Positions 37,278 through 45,498 of a stretch of 64,000 nucleotides of DNA are shown in pieces. Under the pieces are notes generated by a model. That model had not been told where the DNA came from, made no database searches, and worked only from the letters and a program-made list of their open reading frames with translations. Both the position numbers and the translations under genes were made by a program. The stretch is from Mesobaculum littorinae (lineage in GTDB: Bacteria; Pseudomonadota; Alphaproteobacteria; Rhodobacterales; Rhodobacteraceae). How positions within the stretch are numbered: the stretch's first letter is position 1; each line of letters starts with the position of its first letter. The stretch spans positions 186,001 through 250,000 of the forward strand of contig NZ_RQXX01000001.1 in assembly GCF_004011175.1 (NCBI RefSeq), read 5' to 3'.

Positions 37278-38237
37278 TCAGTCCGGGCCCGGCAGCAGCG
37301 GCAGGTCGCCCAGATAGTCGGGTTGCGGGCGGCAGGCCGTCAGGGGACGCAGGAGAAAGCGCTCGGGGTTCTCGATCCTGTCGAAGCGTGCCGCGCGCGG
37401 CGACCAGTTCCAGGCCTCGAGCCCGCCGGGCCGGTCGAGCAGCAGCAGGCCGTGGAATTGCCACCCCGCGTCCATCGCCGCAGAATCGAGCCCCGCGCGA
37501 AAGCTCGCCGCCCGCAATCCCGCGAGGCTGCGCACAGGCGCTTCGCGGCTGTGGCGGGCCAGGCAGTAGGGATCGGCGCCGGCGATGGTGCGGGCGGAGA
37601 CCGAGATCTCGGCGACCGAGGCTAGCGACCAGAAGGCCGGGATGGCGCAAAGCGCCAGCGTAAGGCCGGCAAGCCCGCCGCCGATGCTGGCCAGTCCGCG
37701 GCGGTTCAGAAGCGCGAAGGAGGCCGCCGCCGCGAGGGAAACGATCCCCCCCAGAAGCAGCAGCACCTCGCCGATGCCGGGCTCCAGACGGTAGGCCGAC
37801 ATCGTCAGCACCGCGCCCGCGGTGCCCACCATCAGCGCCGAGACATAGGCCGCGCGCATCCCCGTCCGCAGCCCGAGGGCCCGCAACAGGCCCAGCACCA
37901 ACGGCAGAAGAGGCGCCAGCTGCGCCGCGAGGATGAGGGCCAGGCGCGTTGCCTCGGCGCCCTGCGGGTGCGCCAGGTCGGAGGGAAGCGGGGCCAGTCC
38001 CAGAGCGATCACCGTGCCGCAGGCGATGAGGACCGCGGTGGCCCAGCGACGCGGCCGTGGCGTGGGCCGGCGCGGCGCCTCGACCCGGGCGGCGGCGCCG
38101 CGGCGCACCGTTTGGGCCGCGTCCTCCGGAAGCTCGCCGCCGCTGGCAGGGCGCCGCGGCGGGCGGCGGCGGGCGAACCTGTGCGGCTGGGTGAGCGGCG
38201 GCGCCAGCCCGGCGCCGGCGTGTCCGGCCCCGCTCAA
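37278..38237 (-). CDS. uncharacterised membrane protein between hom and glpX
   Basis: Up to 319 residues. The first 60 are basic and Pro/Arg-rich. Then come about five membrane segments (around 67-85, 97-118, 128-146, 155-175 and 185-205), followed by a roughly 110-residue soluble C-terminal region with FHGLLLLDRPGGLEAWNWSPRAARFDRIENPERFLLRPL and two Cys. The proposed start is a TTG overlapping the hom stop (TTGA); an internal GTG near residue 42 is an alternative, so the N-terminus is uncertain. I recognise no family. Co-transcription with hom is likely from the overlap. Confidence 0.6.
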   Translation of the reverse strand: MSGAGHAGAGLAPPLTQPHRFARRRPPRRPASGGELPEDAAQTVRRGAAARVEAPRRPTPRPRRWATAVLIACGTVIALGLAPLPSDLAHPQGAEATRLALILAAQLAPLLPLVLGLLRALGLRTGMRAAYVSALMVGTAGAVLTMSAYRLEPGIGEVLLLLGGIVSLAAAASFALLNRRGLASIGGGLAGLTLALCAIPAFWSLASVAEISVSARTIAGADPYCLARHSREAPVRSLAGLRAASFRAGLDSAAMDAGWQFHGLLLLDRPGGLEAWNWSPRAARFDRIENPERFLLRPLTACRPQPDYLGDLPLLPGPD

Positions 38238-39541
38238 ACGTCTTCGATGCGGATCGCGACAGGTGTGCCGGACAGAACGCCGGTGCCCGCCATCTGCGAT
38301 ATCGCATGGTCGAGCGCCCCGCGCCCGGTCTTGTGCGTGACGATCAGCACCGGTGCCGTCGACGTGTCGGCATGGCCGTATTGCCGCATCCGGTCGATCG
38401 AGATCCCGGCATCGCCCAGAACGGTGGCGATCTTGGCCAGCGCCCCGGGTTTGTCCTGCAACGTCAGGCGCAGGTAATAGGGGGCGGGCGTCGGCTGGCT
38501 GGCCGCGGGCGCGGGCGCCAGGCCCGAAGCCGGTTGGCCGAAGGTCGACAGGCGGGTGCCGCGCGCCAGGTCGAGGATGTCCGACATCACCGCGCTGGCG
38601 GTCGGTCCTTCGCCCGCGCCGGCGCCGCCCAGCGTGACACGGCCCACGGCGTCGCCTTCCAGCACGACCATGTTCATCGCGTTCTCGAGCTGGCCCAGCG
38701 GGCTGGCCGCGGGCACGAGGCAGGGCGACATGCGCTGTTCCAACCCCCGCCCTGACATCCTCGCGACGCCCAGAAGCTTGATCCGGAACCCCATGTCGGC
38801 GGCCTGCTCGATGTCGTCGATGGTGATCCGCTCGATCCCCTCCATCATCATGGCGTCGAAATCGACCCGGGTGCCGAAGGCGATCGCGGCCAGCAGAGCC
38901 AGCTTGTGACCCGCGTCGATGCCACCCACGTCAAGCGTCGGGTCGGCTTCGAGATATCCCAGCGCCTGCGCCTCGGCGAAGACCTCGTCATAGGTGAGGC
39001 CGGCACGCTCCATCCGGGTCAGGATGTAATTGCAGGTGCCGTTCATCACGCCCATGACACGGGTAATCTCGTTGCCGGCAAGCCCCTCGGTCAGCGCCTT
39101 GACCACCGGGATGCCGCCGGCGACGGCGGCTTCGAACCGGATTGCGGCGCCCGCGGCCTCGGCCGCTTCGGCCAGCCGCTGGCCATGATGGGCCAGAAGC
39201 GCCTTGTTCGCCGTCACCACGTCCTTGCCCGCGGCGATCGCGGCTTCGACCAGCGCCAGCGCGGGGCCGTCATGGCCGCCGATCAGCTCGACCACCACGT
39301 CGACATCGTCGCGCGCGGCCAGCGCGGTGGCGTCGTCTTCCCAGCCGTAGTCGCCCAGCCGGACGCCGCGGTCGCGGCTGCGGTCGCGGGCCGAGACGGC
39401 CGTCACCACCACGTCGCGCCCCGCGCGCCGGCCTAGCAAGGCGCCGTGGCGCTGGATCGCGCGCAAAACGCCGACCCCGACCGTGCCGAGCCCCGCGATG
39501 CCGAGACGGAGGGGGCCTTGGGTATCGGGGCTCGGGGTCAT
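38234..39541 (-). CDS. hom: homoserine dehydrogenase
   Basis: Reduces aspartate semialdehyde to homoserine in threonine/methionine synthesis. The 435-residue protein has an N-terminal NAD(P) Rossmann motif LGIAGLGTVGVGVLRA, the substrate-domain signature with GGIPVVKALTEGLAGNEITRVMGVMNGTCNYIL, the catalytic region EADPTLDVGGIDAGHKLALLAAIAFG, and a C-terminal ACT domain (LRLTLQDKPGALAKIATVLGDAGISIDRM), the usual site for threonine feedback. Start at ATG 39541; an open frame upstream is not part of it. It ends overlapping the next gene. Confidence 0.96.
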   Translation of the reverse strand: MTPSPDTQGPLRLGIAGLGTVGVGVLRAIQRHGALLGRRAGRDVVVTAVSARDRSRDRGVRLGDYGWEDDATALAARDDVDVVVELIGGHDGPALALVEAAIAAGKDVVTANKALLAHHGQRLAEAAEAAGAAIRFEAAVAGGIPVVKALTEGLAGNEITRVMGVMNGTCNYILTRMERAGLTYDEVFAEAQALGYLEADPTLDVGGIDAGHKLALLAAIAFGTRVDFDAMMMEGIERITIDDIEQAADMGFRIKLLGVARMSGRGLEQRMSPCLVPAASPLGQLENAMNMVVLEGDAVGRVTLGGAGAGEGPTASAVMSDILDLARGTRLSTFGQPASGLAPAPAASQPTPAPYYLRLTLQDKPGALAKIATVLGDAGISIDRMRQYGHADTSTAPVLIVTHKTGRGALDHAISQMAGTGVLSGTPVAIRIEDV

Positions 39542-39708
39542 GAGGAAAGGCTCCGGGAAAATCTGAATTCGCGGCGAAGGCTTAGCGTGTTTGCCCGGGA
39601 CGGGCAATGTGGACCGTGCCGCAGGCCGCAGGCGAACGACCAACGGCGTGCAGTGTCCGGGGGCCGGGCGCGGGATCAGCAGTGCCCTTCGAGCGAACTC
39701 GTCGGAGC

Positions 39709-40032
39709 TTAGCTGCCGGACGGAAAGGTCTGATCCGCGATCTGCCGGTCGCGCAGGGCCGCGGCGCGTTCCCGCAGGAGCCGCGCCCGTTCGGCCAGAT
39801 CGCCGGTGCCCGACGCGGGTGGCGTGCCGATGGCGCCGGCGCGCCGGGCCAGCTGGGCGGCCTCTTCGGGCGGGAACCGGGGGGCGGCGTTGGCGGCGGC
39901 CGTCGCCTCGCCCAGCGGCAGAAGCCGGGGGTAGGGCGCCCGGGACGCGGCCGCGGTGTCGGTCGCGGACAGATCTGGCGGAGCGGCACAGGCCGACAGG
40001 GCAAGCAGGCCGAGGGCGAGGGGGCGAAGCAT
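39709..40032 (-). CDS. small outer-membrane/periplasmic lipoprotein
   Basis: A 107-residue protein with a clear lipoprotein signal: MLRPLALGLLALSACAAPP (lipobox LSAC, lipidated Cys15). The mature part is Ala/Arg-rich and ends with a helix RARLLRERAAALRDRQIADQ preceded by FPPEEAAQLARRAGAI. Such small lipoproteins are frequent in Rhodobacterales. The start at 40032 was chosen because it alone gives the lipobox. It lies 167 bases before hom in the same direction and is divergent from the histidine kinase. No function is known. Confidence 0.75.
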   Translation of the reverse strand: MLRPLALGLLALSACAAPPDLSATDTAAASRAPYPRLLPLGEATAAANAAPRFPPEEAAQLARRAGAIGTPPASGTGDLAERARLLRERAAALRDRQIADQTFPSGS

Positions 40033-40307
40033 AGGCGCGGGATCCCGGAATTGATCGCGGCGAAGATAGACGCGGCCCGGGGGCTGCGGCAAGGGCTGCG
40101 GCAAGGGCGACTGGACGCCCACCCTCGGTGTCCGCTCGGGGCGTCGATGGTGGCCGGTCCCGCGGCGCAGGGCCCGGAAAACGTCATGCGCCCGCGCCCT
40201 GCGCGCCGCAATTCCGCCGCAACGATTGCCGAGAGACGGGCGCGGGCGCACCGCTCATCCGGCTCGTGTCCGTCGCGCCCACTTTACCGTCGTTCAAGGT
40301 ATTTCCG

Positions 40308-41486
40308 ATGAAGATTTACGAGTTTCTCGCCCGCCGCAACTGGCCCCGCAGCTATTCGGGGAAGATCATGCTGGTCAGCTTTCTGGGCGTCCATATCCCG
40401 ATGCTGGGGGCTGTGACCTACGTCCTGATGAACGACGGCACGCCGTTCAAGGAGCAGATCGGCGTCCTTGCGGCCATGCTCGTCGCCACGCTTCTGGGCA
40501 CCGCGGGGACGATGTTCGTCATGCACGCGCTGCTGGCGCCGATGCAGGCCGCGACCCGCGCCGCAGACGGCTACCTGCGCGACAGGCGGACCCCGCGCCT
40601 GCCGGTGCGCTATACCGACGAGGCCGGCGTGCTCATGGCGTCGGTGCAAGAGGCGATCACCCGGCTGGACACCGCGCTTGCGACGACCGAGATGCAGCGC
40701 GCGCAACTGGAGACCGACCACCGGGCAAAGTTCAAGATGCTGGCCGGCATGCGCCACGACTTCCGCACGCCGCTGACGCATATCCTGGGGTTTGCCGAGC
40801 TGATGAAGGCCGAGACCCTGGGCCCGCTGGGCGGCGAGGCCTATCGCAAGTATGCCGCGACGATCGGCCGGTCGGGTCAGGAGCTTTTGCAGACGCTGCA
40901 ATCGGTGCTGGACCTGTCGGACGCGGAAACCCGGCACCAGATCAGCGAGGACAGCGAAACCATCGACCTGGTCGACTATGCGCAGCGGGCGATTTCGCTG
41001 GAGCACCTGAATGCCGAACGCCGCGGCGTGCAGGTCGAACTGGCCGGGCCGAAGGTGCTTACGGCCCATACCGTGCCGGGGGTGGCGCGTAACCTTCTTT
41101 CGGCGCTGGTCGAGGCCGGCGTCGCCCGCACGCCCCAGGGCGGCAGTGTCATCCTCGGCCTGGCGCAGGGCGGGGCAGGGCCCGAGTTCTGGGCGACCAG
41201 CCTTGGCGGCACCCTTGCACTTGAGGATGTGCCGCCCGAAATGGAGGGATTTTTCGACGACCTGCAAAGCGGCACCGGCGCAACGTCGGGCACTGCCGAA
41301 ACCTCGACGCCGATGACGCTACGGCTGTCGCTGATCGACACGCTGGCCCGGGCCATCGGCGCGCGGCTGACGATGGATCAGGCGCCGGGGCAGGGGTTCC
41401 GCCTGCGCGTGGAGCTGGCTCCGGCGTCGGCGACCCCGGCCTCCGACACCTGCGGCCGTGCCACGGCGGGAATCGCGGCAGAGTAA
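40308..41486 (+). CDS. membrane histidine kinase with degenerate ATPase domain
   Basis: A 392-residue membrane protein: two N-terminal helices (about 19-41 and 51-73), a HAMP-like linker, a coiled coil, and a HisKA domain with an intact phospho-acceptor motif (GMRHDFRTPLTHILGFAEL, His150). The expected HATPase region (about 255-375) starts with RNLLSALVEAG at the N-box position, but I find no DxGxG G1 box and no GxGLG G2 box; the end (ARAIGARLTMDQAPGQGFRLRVELA) still resembles the last strand of the fold. It may be a pseudokinase, or use an unusual nucleotide site. AAGG lies upstream of the ATG. No cognate response regulator is adjacent. Confidence 0.8.
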   Translation: MKIYEFLARRNWPRSYSGKIMLVSFLGVHIPMLGAVTYVLMNDGTPFKEQIGVLAAMLVATLLGTAGTMFVMHALLAPMQAATRAADGYLRDRRTPRLPVRYTDEAGVLMASVQEAITRLDTALATTEMQRAQLETDHRAKFKMLAGMRHDFRTPLTHILGFAELMKAETLGPLGGEAYRKYAATIGRSGQELLQTLQSVLDLSDAETRHQISEDSETIDLVDYAQRAISLEHLNAERRGVQVELAGPKVLTAHTVPGVARNLLSALVEAGVARTPQGGSVILGLAQGGAGPEFWATSLGGTLALEDVPPEMEGFFDDLQSGTGATSGTAETSTPMTLRLSLIDTLARAIGARLTMDQAPGQGFRLRVELAPASATPASDTCGRATAGIAAE

Positions 41487-41688
41487 ACGCACCGCGCCTC
41501 GGCTGAGGGGGCGGAGGAGCCAAGGCGCCCGTCCCGCATTCGGCCTGCGACCGCTGGCGAAGGTGCCATGGGGGCGGCAGCCCGGCCCATGGCGCCGCCG
41601 TGTGGTCAGACGCCGTGGAGCGACCAGGCATTACGACGGCGGACTTCACCCGACCTGTCCGTAGTGCCGGGCGCGTCACCGCGAGACG

Positions 41689-43749
41689 CTAGGCCCGCGT
41701 CGGCGGGGCGGCCGCGCGTCTGGCCTGCACCCAGTTCCACCCCAGGATCGCGGCCAGGGCCAGTGCGCCCAGGGTCTCGACCGCGAAGCTGGGGTGGAAG
41801 ACGGCAATCGTCGCGGGCACCACGGCCACGCGTGACACGATGTCCATGGGGGCGAACAGCCACCCCTCCAGCGCGGCGGCGAAGGCGGCCAGCGCCAGCA
41901 CCGCGATCACGCCGGAATAGAACACGTAGGGGACCGGCCCGCCCAGGATGATCTCGGGGTTGTAGACCATGAAGACCGGGATCAGGTAGAGACCTTTTGC
42001 GAATTTCCACGCCTGGACCGAGGTCTCCAACGGTTTCGACCCGGCGATGGCCGCCCCTGCGAAGCCGGCGAGCGCGATGGGCGGGGTCACGTTGCTGTCC
42101 TGCGAATACCAGAACACCACCAGGTGGGCGATTAGCAGCGGCACGCCGAACTGCTCGGACAGGGCCGGGCCCACCAGCACGATCAGCACGATGTAGGAGG
42201 CCGTCACCGGCAGCCCCATCCCGAGGATCAGGCTGGCTACCAGGATCAGGATCAGCGCCACCACCAGGTGCCCGCCCGACAGCGCGATCATCATCGAGGA
42301 GAATTTCAACCCAAGCCCGGTCAGGCCGACCACACCGACGATGATGCCCGCGATTGCGCAGGCCATCGACACGGCGACCGCATTGCGCGCGCCGAGGATC
42401 AGCGCCCGGCCGATCACATCGACCCCGCCGCGCAGCGCCGCGGCGATGGCGGCGCCCGTGGGCCTTGTACCGCGGCGCGGCCCGATGACGAAAAGCTCGG
42501 CCGCCCCGCGCAGTGCCGCCACCGCGACGACCGACAGGATCGCCCAGAAGCCCACGCGCATCGGCGACAGGTTCATCACCAGAAGCCAGATCAGCACCAC
42601 CAGCGGCAGGATGAACTGCCACCCCGCCGCCAGCACCGCGCGCACCCGGGGAAGTTCGTCGGTCGGCATCCCCTCCATGCCGCGCTTCATCGCGACGATG
42701 TGGACGAAAAGGTAGACCGTCCCGAGGTAGAGGATCGCCGGAAAGATCGAGACGAGGACGATCTGCAGATAGGGAATGCGTGTGTATTCCGAGATCAGGA
42801 AAGCGCCTGCGCCCATCAGCGGCGGGGTGATCTGCCCCCCGGTCGAGGCCGCGGCCTCGATCCCGCCGGCCTGCGCGGGGCGGTAGCCCAGCCGCTTCAT
42901 CAGAGGGATGGTGAAGGCGCCGGTGGTCACCACGTTGGCGATGGCCGATCCGCTGATCGACCCCATCCCGGCGCTGGCCAGCACCGCGGCCTTGGCGGGC
43001 CCGCCGGGCCTGCGGCCGGTGGCGGCATAGGCGAGATCGATGAAGAACTTGCCCGCGCCCGTCACCTCGAGAAACGCGCCGAAAAGGACGAAGACGAAGA
43101 TATAGGTTGCCGCCACGCCCAGCGGCAGACCGTAGATCCCCTCTTGCCCGAGATAGAGCTGCCCCACCAGCCGGTCGAGCGAATTGCCCCGGTGCGACAG
43201 GATCCCCGGCAGCCAGTCGCCCAGCCAGGGCAGGGCGCCGCGCGGACCGGCAAAGCCGTAGAGGATCGCCACCACGCCGATCAGCGTCATCGGTAGCCCG
43301 ATGGCCCGGCGCGAGGCTTCGAGCACGGCGAGCGTCGTCAGGATGCCCATCCAGATGTCGGTCTGCGTCCAGAACCCCGCGCGTCCGAAGATCGCGTCGA
43401 GGTTCCACGAGATATAGGCGCCACTGGCGACCGCGGCGGCAAGGAACAGCGCGTCGAGCGTCCAGCCCAGCGGCCCGCGCGGGCGGTCACCCAGGGCCGG
43501 AAACATCAGCGCGCAGAGCACCATGATGAACGCGAGGTGGATCGAGCGCTGGTAGAACAGGCCCAAGGGTTCGATCCCGGCGCCGTAAAGCTGGAACAGC
43601 GACAGCGCGATGCCGACGGCACCGATGGCAAGCGCCACCGGGGGCGGCTGGTCCGGCGCGCCCGTCGGGTCCGAGGATCCGGGCAGGGGCGCCTGGGTCG
43701 CGGGCGCCGGGTCGGCCAGCCTTGCGGCGCGGGTCTCGGGCTCGGTCAC
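41689..43749 (-). CDS. TRAP transporter fused permease (DctQM fusion, TAXI type)
   Basis: A 686-residue inner-membrane protein with about 18 hydrophobic segments: a DctQ-like part (to about 190) fused to the large DctM part. Diagnostic stretches are GVAATYIFVFVLFGAFLEVTGAGKFFIDLA, SAGMGSISGSAIANVVTTGAFTIPLMKRLGY and EAAASTGGQITPPLMGAGAFLISEY, all standard for TAXI permeases. It starts at GTG 43749 with GAGGAG before it. Preceded by DUF1850 (10-base gap) and the TAXI receptor, it completes a sodium-driven uptake system, probably for a dicarboxylate or amino acid such as glutamate. Confidence 0.95.
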   Translation of the reverse strand: MTEPETRAARLADPAPATQAPLPGSSDPTGAPDQPPPVALAIGAVGIALSLFQLYGAGIEPLGLFYQRSIHLAFIMVLCALMFPALGDRPRGPLGWTLDALFLAAAVASGAYISWNLDAIFGRAGFWTQTDIWMGILTTLAVLEASRRAIGLPMTLIGVVAILYGFAGPRGALPWLGDWLPGILSHRGNSLDRLVGQLYLGQEGIYGLPLGVAATYIFVFVLFGAFLEVTGAGKFFIDLAYAATGRRPGGPAKAAVLASAGMGSISGSAIANVVTTGAFTIPLMKRLGYRPAQAGGIEAAASTGGQITPPLMGAGAFLISEYTRIPYLQIVLVSIFPAILYLGTVYLFVHIVAMKRGMEGMPTDELPRVRAVLAAGWQFILPLVVLIWLLVMNLSPMRVGFWAILSVVAVAALRGAAELFVIGPRRGTRPTGAAIAAALRGGVDVIGRALILGARNAVAVSMACAIAGIIVGVVGLTGLGLKFSSMMIALSGGHLVVALILILVASLILGMGLPVTASYIVLIVLVGPALSEQFGVPLLIAHLVVFWYSQDSNVTPPIALAGFAGAAIAGSKPLETSVQAWKFAKGLYLIPVFMVYNPEIILGGPVPYVFYSGVIAVLALAAFAAALEGWLFAPMDIVSRVAVVPATIAVFHPSFAVETLGALALAAILGWNWVQARRAAAPPTRA

Positions 43750-43759
43750 CGCGGTCTCC

Positions 43760-44275
43760 TCATGGTATCAGGTGCAACGTGACGCGGCGCCCGGCGGCGC
43801 GGGCCGACAGGTCGTGGTCGGTGCCGTCCACCTGCAGGCGGTGGTCGGTCGAGGCGCGCCCGACCCGCAGGGGCAGGCGGTTGCCGGGGATCGGTTCGTC
43901 GATCCCCTCGATCCAGTAGCCGCCCCCTGCGGCGGGGCGAACCTGGCCGCGGCCCGGCACTTCGCCAAGGCCCGCGGCGTAGTCGTGCAGGTAGGAGCGG
44001 TCGAGCACCATCTGCCCCGCGCGGGTGACGAAGCAATCCGCGACGCGACCCCCGGTGACGGAGTGGTTCCAGACCAGGCACCACGCGTCGCCCGCGGGGA
44101 TCTGCAGGCTCATCACGACCACGCCATCCTCGTCCTCGACGGCGAGCGTCGCCGCGCCGGCGGGCGGGGCCAGCAGGCAGGCGGCGAGACCGGCGAATCC
44201 CAGGCGGGCAAATCCCCGGCGGGCATGACGAGCGGCCCGTCGGGGCCGCCCGCCTTGCGTTCCCGCGTGGCTCAA
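43760..44275 (-). CDS. DUF1850 protein of TRAP-TAXI operon
   Basis: A 171-residue exported protein located between the TAXI receptor and the fused permease, where DUF1850 proteins are regularly found. It begins at a TTG that overlaps the receptor stop (TTGA); there is no ATG or GTG before the signal-like segment (RRGFARLGFAGLAACLLAPPAGA, possibly twin-arginine). The mature domain has WCLVWNHSVTGGRVADCFVTRAGQMVLDRSYLHDYAAGLGE and DHRLQVDGTDHDLS, the conserved parts of the family. Its role in transport is not established; it may assist assembly or modulate the permease. Confidence 0.85.
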   Translation of the reverse strand: MSHAGTQGGRPRRAARHARRGFARLGFAGLAACLLAPPAGAATLAVEDEDGVVVMSLQIPAGDAWCLVWNHSVTGGRVADCFVTRAGQMVLDRSYLHDYAAGLGEVPGRGQVRPAAGGGYWIEGIDEPIPGNRLPLRVGRASTDHRLQVDGTDHDLSARAAGRRVTLHLIP

Positions 44276-45246
44276 GGACGCAGGTCGTCTGGTACGGTTT
44301 CGCCGATTTCCTCGTAGTAGCGGATCGCGCCCGGGTGGAACGGGATCGGCGTCGAGGACAGCGAAAACTCGACCGTGGTGTCGTTGGCCGCCGGATGCAC
44401 GGCAATCAGCTCGTCCGTGTGTTCGAACATCGCCTTGGTGATCTGGTAGGCCAGCTCTTCGTCCATCGCGGCATTGGCGACCAGCACGTTGGGGATCGAG
44501 ATGGTGGGCACGTCCTCGTCCACGCCCTCGTAGAGGCCCGCGCCGAGGGTATAGGGGGCAAAGACGGGCTGCACCTCGCTGGCCGCTGCGATTTCGTCCT
44601 CGCTCAGCGGGATCATCCTGATGTCGCGCGACGCGGCGAGGTTCAGGATCGAGCTGGTCGGAGGGCCGACCGACCAGAAGCCCGCGTCGATGTCGCCGTC
44701 GCGCAGCGCATCGGCCGTCTCGTTGAAGTTCAGCCGCTGCTCGTCGATATCGTCGTAGGTGATCCCGTTCGACGTCAGTACCTGTTCGGCGTTGACCTCG
44801 GTGCCCGACCCCGGGGCGCCCACCGACACGCGCTTGCCGACCAGATCCTGCAGGCTTTCGATGCCGCTGTCGGCCAGCGTCACGATCTGCACGGCATTGG
44901 GGTAGATCGAGGCGATGGCGCGCGCGGCCTCGACGGGGCGGTCGGTGAAGGGGTCGATTTCGCCCATCGCGGCGCCGTAGACGGTGTCGGCCAGCGCGAT
45001 GGCAAGGTCGGTTTCCTCGCGTGCGATCAGCGCCATGTTCTCGACCGAGGCGCCGGTGACTTCGGCGGTGGCCTGGGCGCCGTCGACATAGCTGCCGATC
45101 AGCTCGGCCAGTCCGCCGCCGTAGGGATAATAGGTGCCGCCGGTTCCGCCGGTGGCGATAGAGAGATCCTGCGCGACCGCGCCCGTCCCGAATGTGCCGG
45201 TGCCGAGCGTCATCAGCGCCGCGCAGGCAATGCCTAGCCGTGTCAT
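44272..45246 (-). CDS. TRAP transporter TAXI-family substrate-binding protein
   Basis: Periplasmic receptor, 324 residues, with a Sec signal peptide (RLGIACAALMTLGTGTFGTGAVAQ) and the family signature SIATGGTGGTYYPYGGGLAELI at the start of the mature protein. TGASVENMALIAREETDLAIALADT and VSVGAPGSGTEVNAEQVL are further TAXI landmarks. The start at 45246 follows GGGAGGAC; ATG 45261 is less likely because it overlaps this site. It is first in the TAXI receptor-DUF1850-permease operon. The ligand cannot be read from the sequence. Confidence 0.94.
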   Translation of the reverse strand: MTRLGIACAALMTLGTGTFGTGAVAQDLSIATGGTGGTYYPYGGGLAELIGSYVDGAQATAEVTGASVENMALIAREETDLAIALADTVYGAAMGEIDPFTDRPVEAARAIASIYPNAVQIVTLADSGIESLQDLVGKRVSVGAPGSGTEVNAEQVLTSNGITYDDIDEQRLNFNETADALRDGDIDAGFWSVGPPTSSILNLAASRDIRMIPLSEDEIAAASEVQPVFAPYTLGAGLYEGVDEDVPTISIPNVLVANAAMDEELAYQITKAMFEHTDELIAVHPAANDTTVEFSLSSTPIPFHPGAIRYYEEIGETVPDDLRP

Positions 45247-45466
45247 GTGTCGTCCTCCCATGGTGCCCGCGGTTCTGTCGCCGTGGGCCTGTGCCATGGG
45301 GGCAAATTCAGGCCCCGGTTGTCAATGGCGCAGAAATGGGGAGGGCCCTGCGGCGCAGGTCGCCGGCAAGCTGCACGGGGTGGGGCGCTGCGGGGAGATA
45401 CCCGGGCGCGGTTCGCAAGGCCGGGTGCCAGGACGGGGGCTGCGGAACCGGGGGAAGTGCGGAAAC

Positions 45467-45490
45467 GGGCGGGGGCGCGGGCCCCCGCCC
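45467..45490 (-). terminator. hairpin at the end of the paoABC-type operon
   Basis: A perfect 10-bp stem (GGGCGGGGGC / GCCCCCGCCC) with a four-base loop ends nine bases after the stop of the molybdenum subunit on the minus strand. It is followed only by CGTTTCC, so it may be a weak terminator or a 3' stability element. Confidence 0.55.
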
Positions 45491-45498
45491 GAGGCCCT

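Noticed and set aside
37165-38307. 380-codon minus-strand frame covering the hom-glpX membrane protein in another phase
   Set aside because: The competing frame at 37278-38237 gives regular membrane helices and a stop-start overlap with hom; this one is Arg/Gly/Pro-rich without structure.
42268-43296. 342-codon plus-strand frame opposite the TRAP permease
   Set aside because: His/Asp/Arg-rich shadow translation, no start signal, antisense to a gene with clear TRAP motifs.
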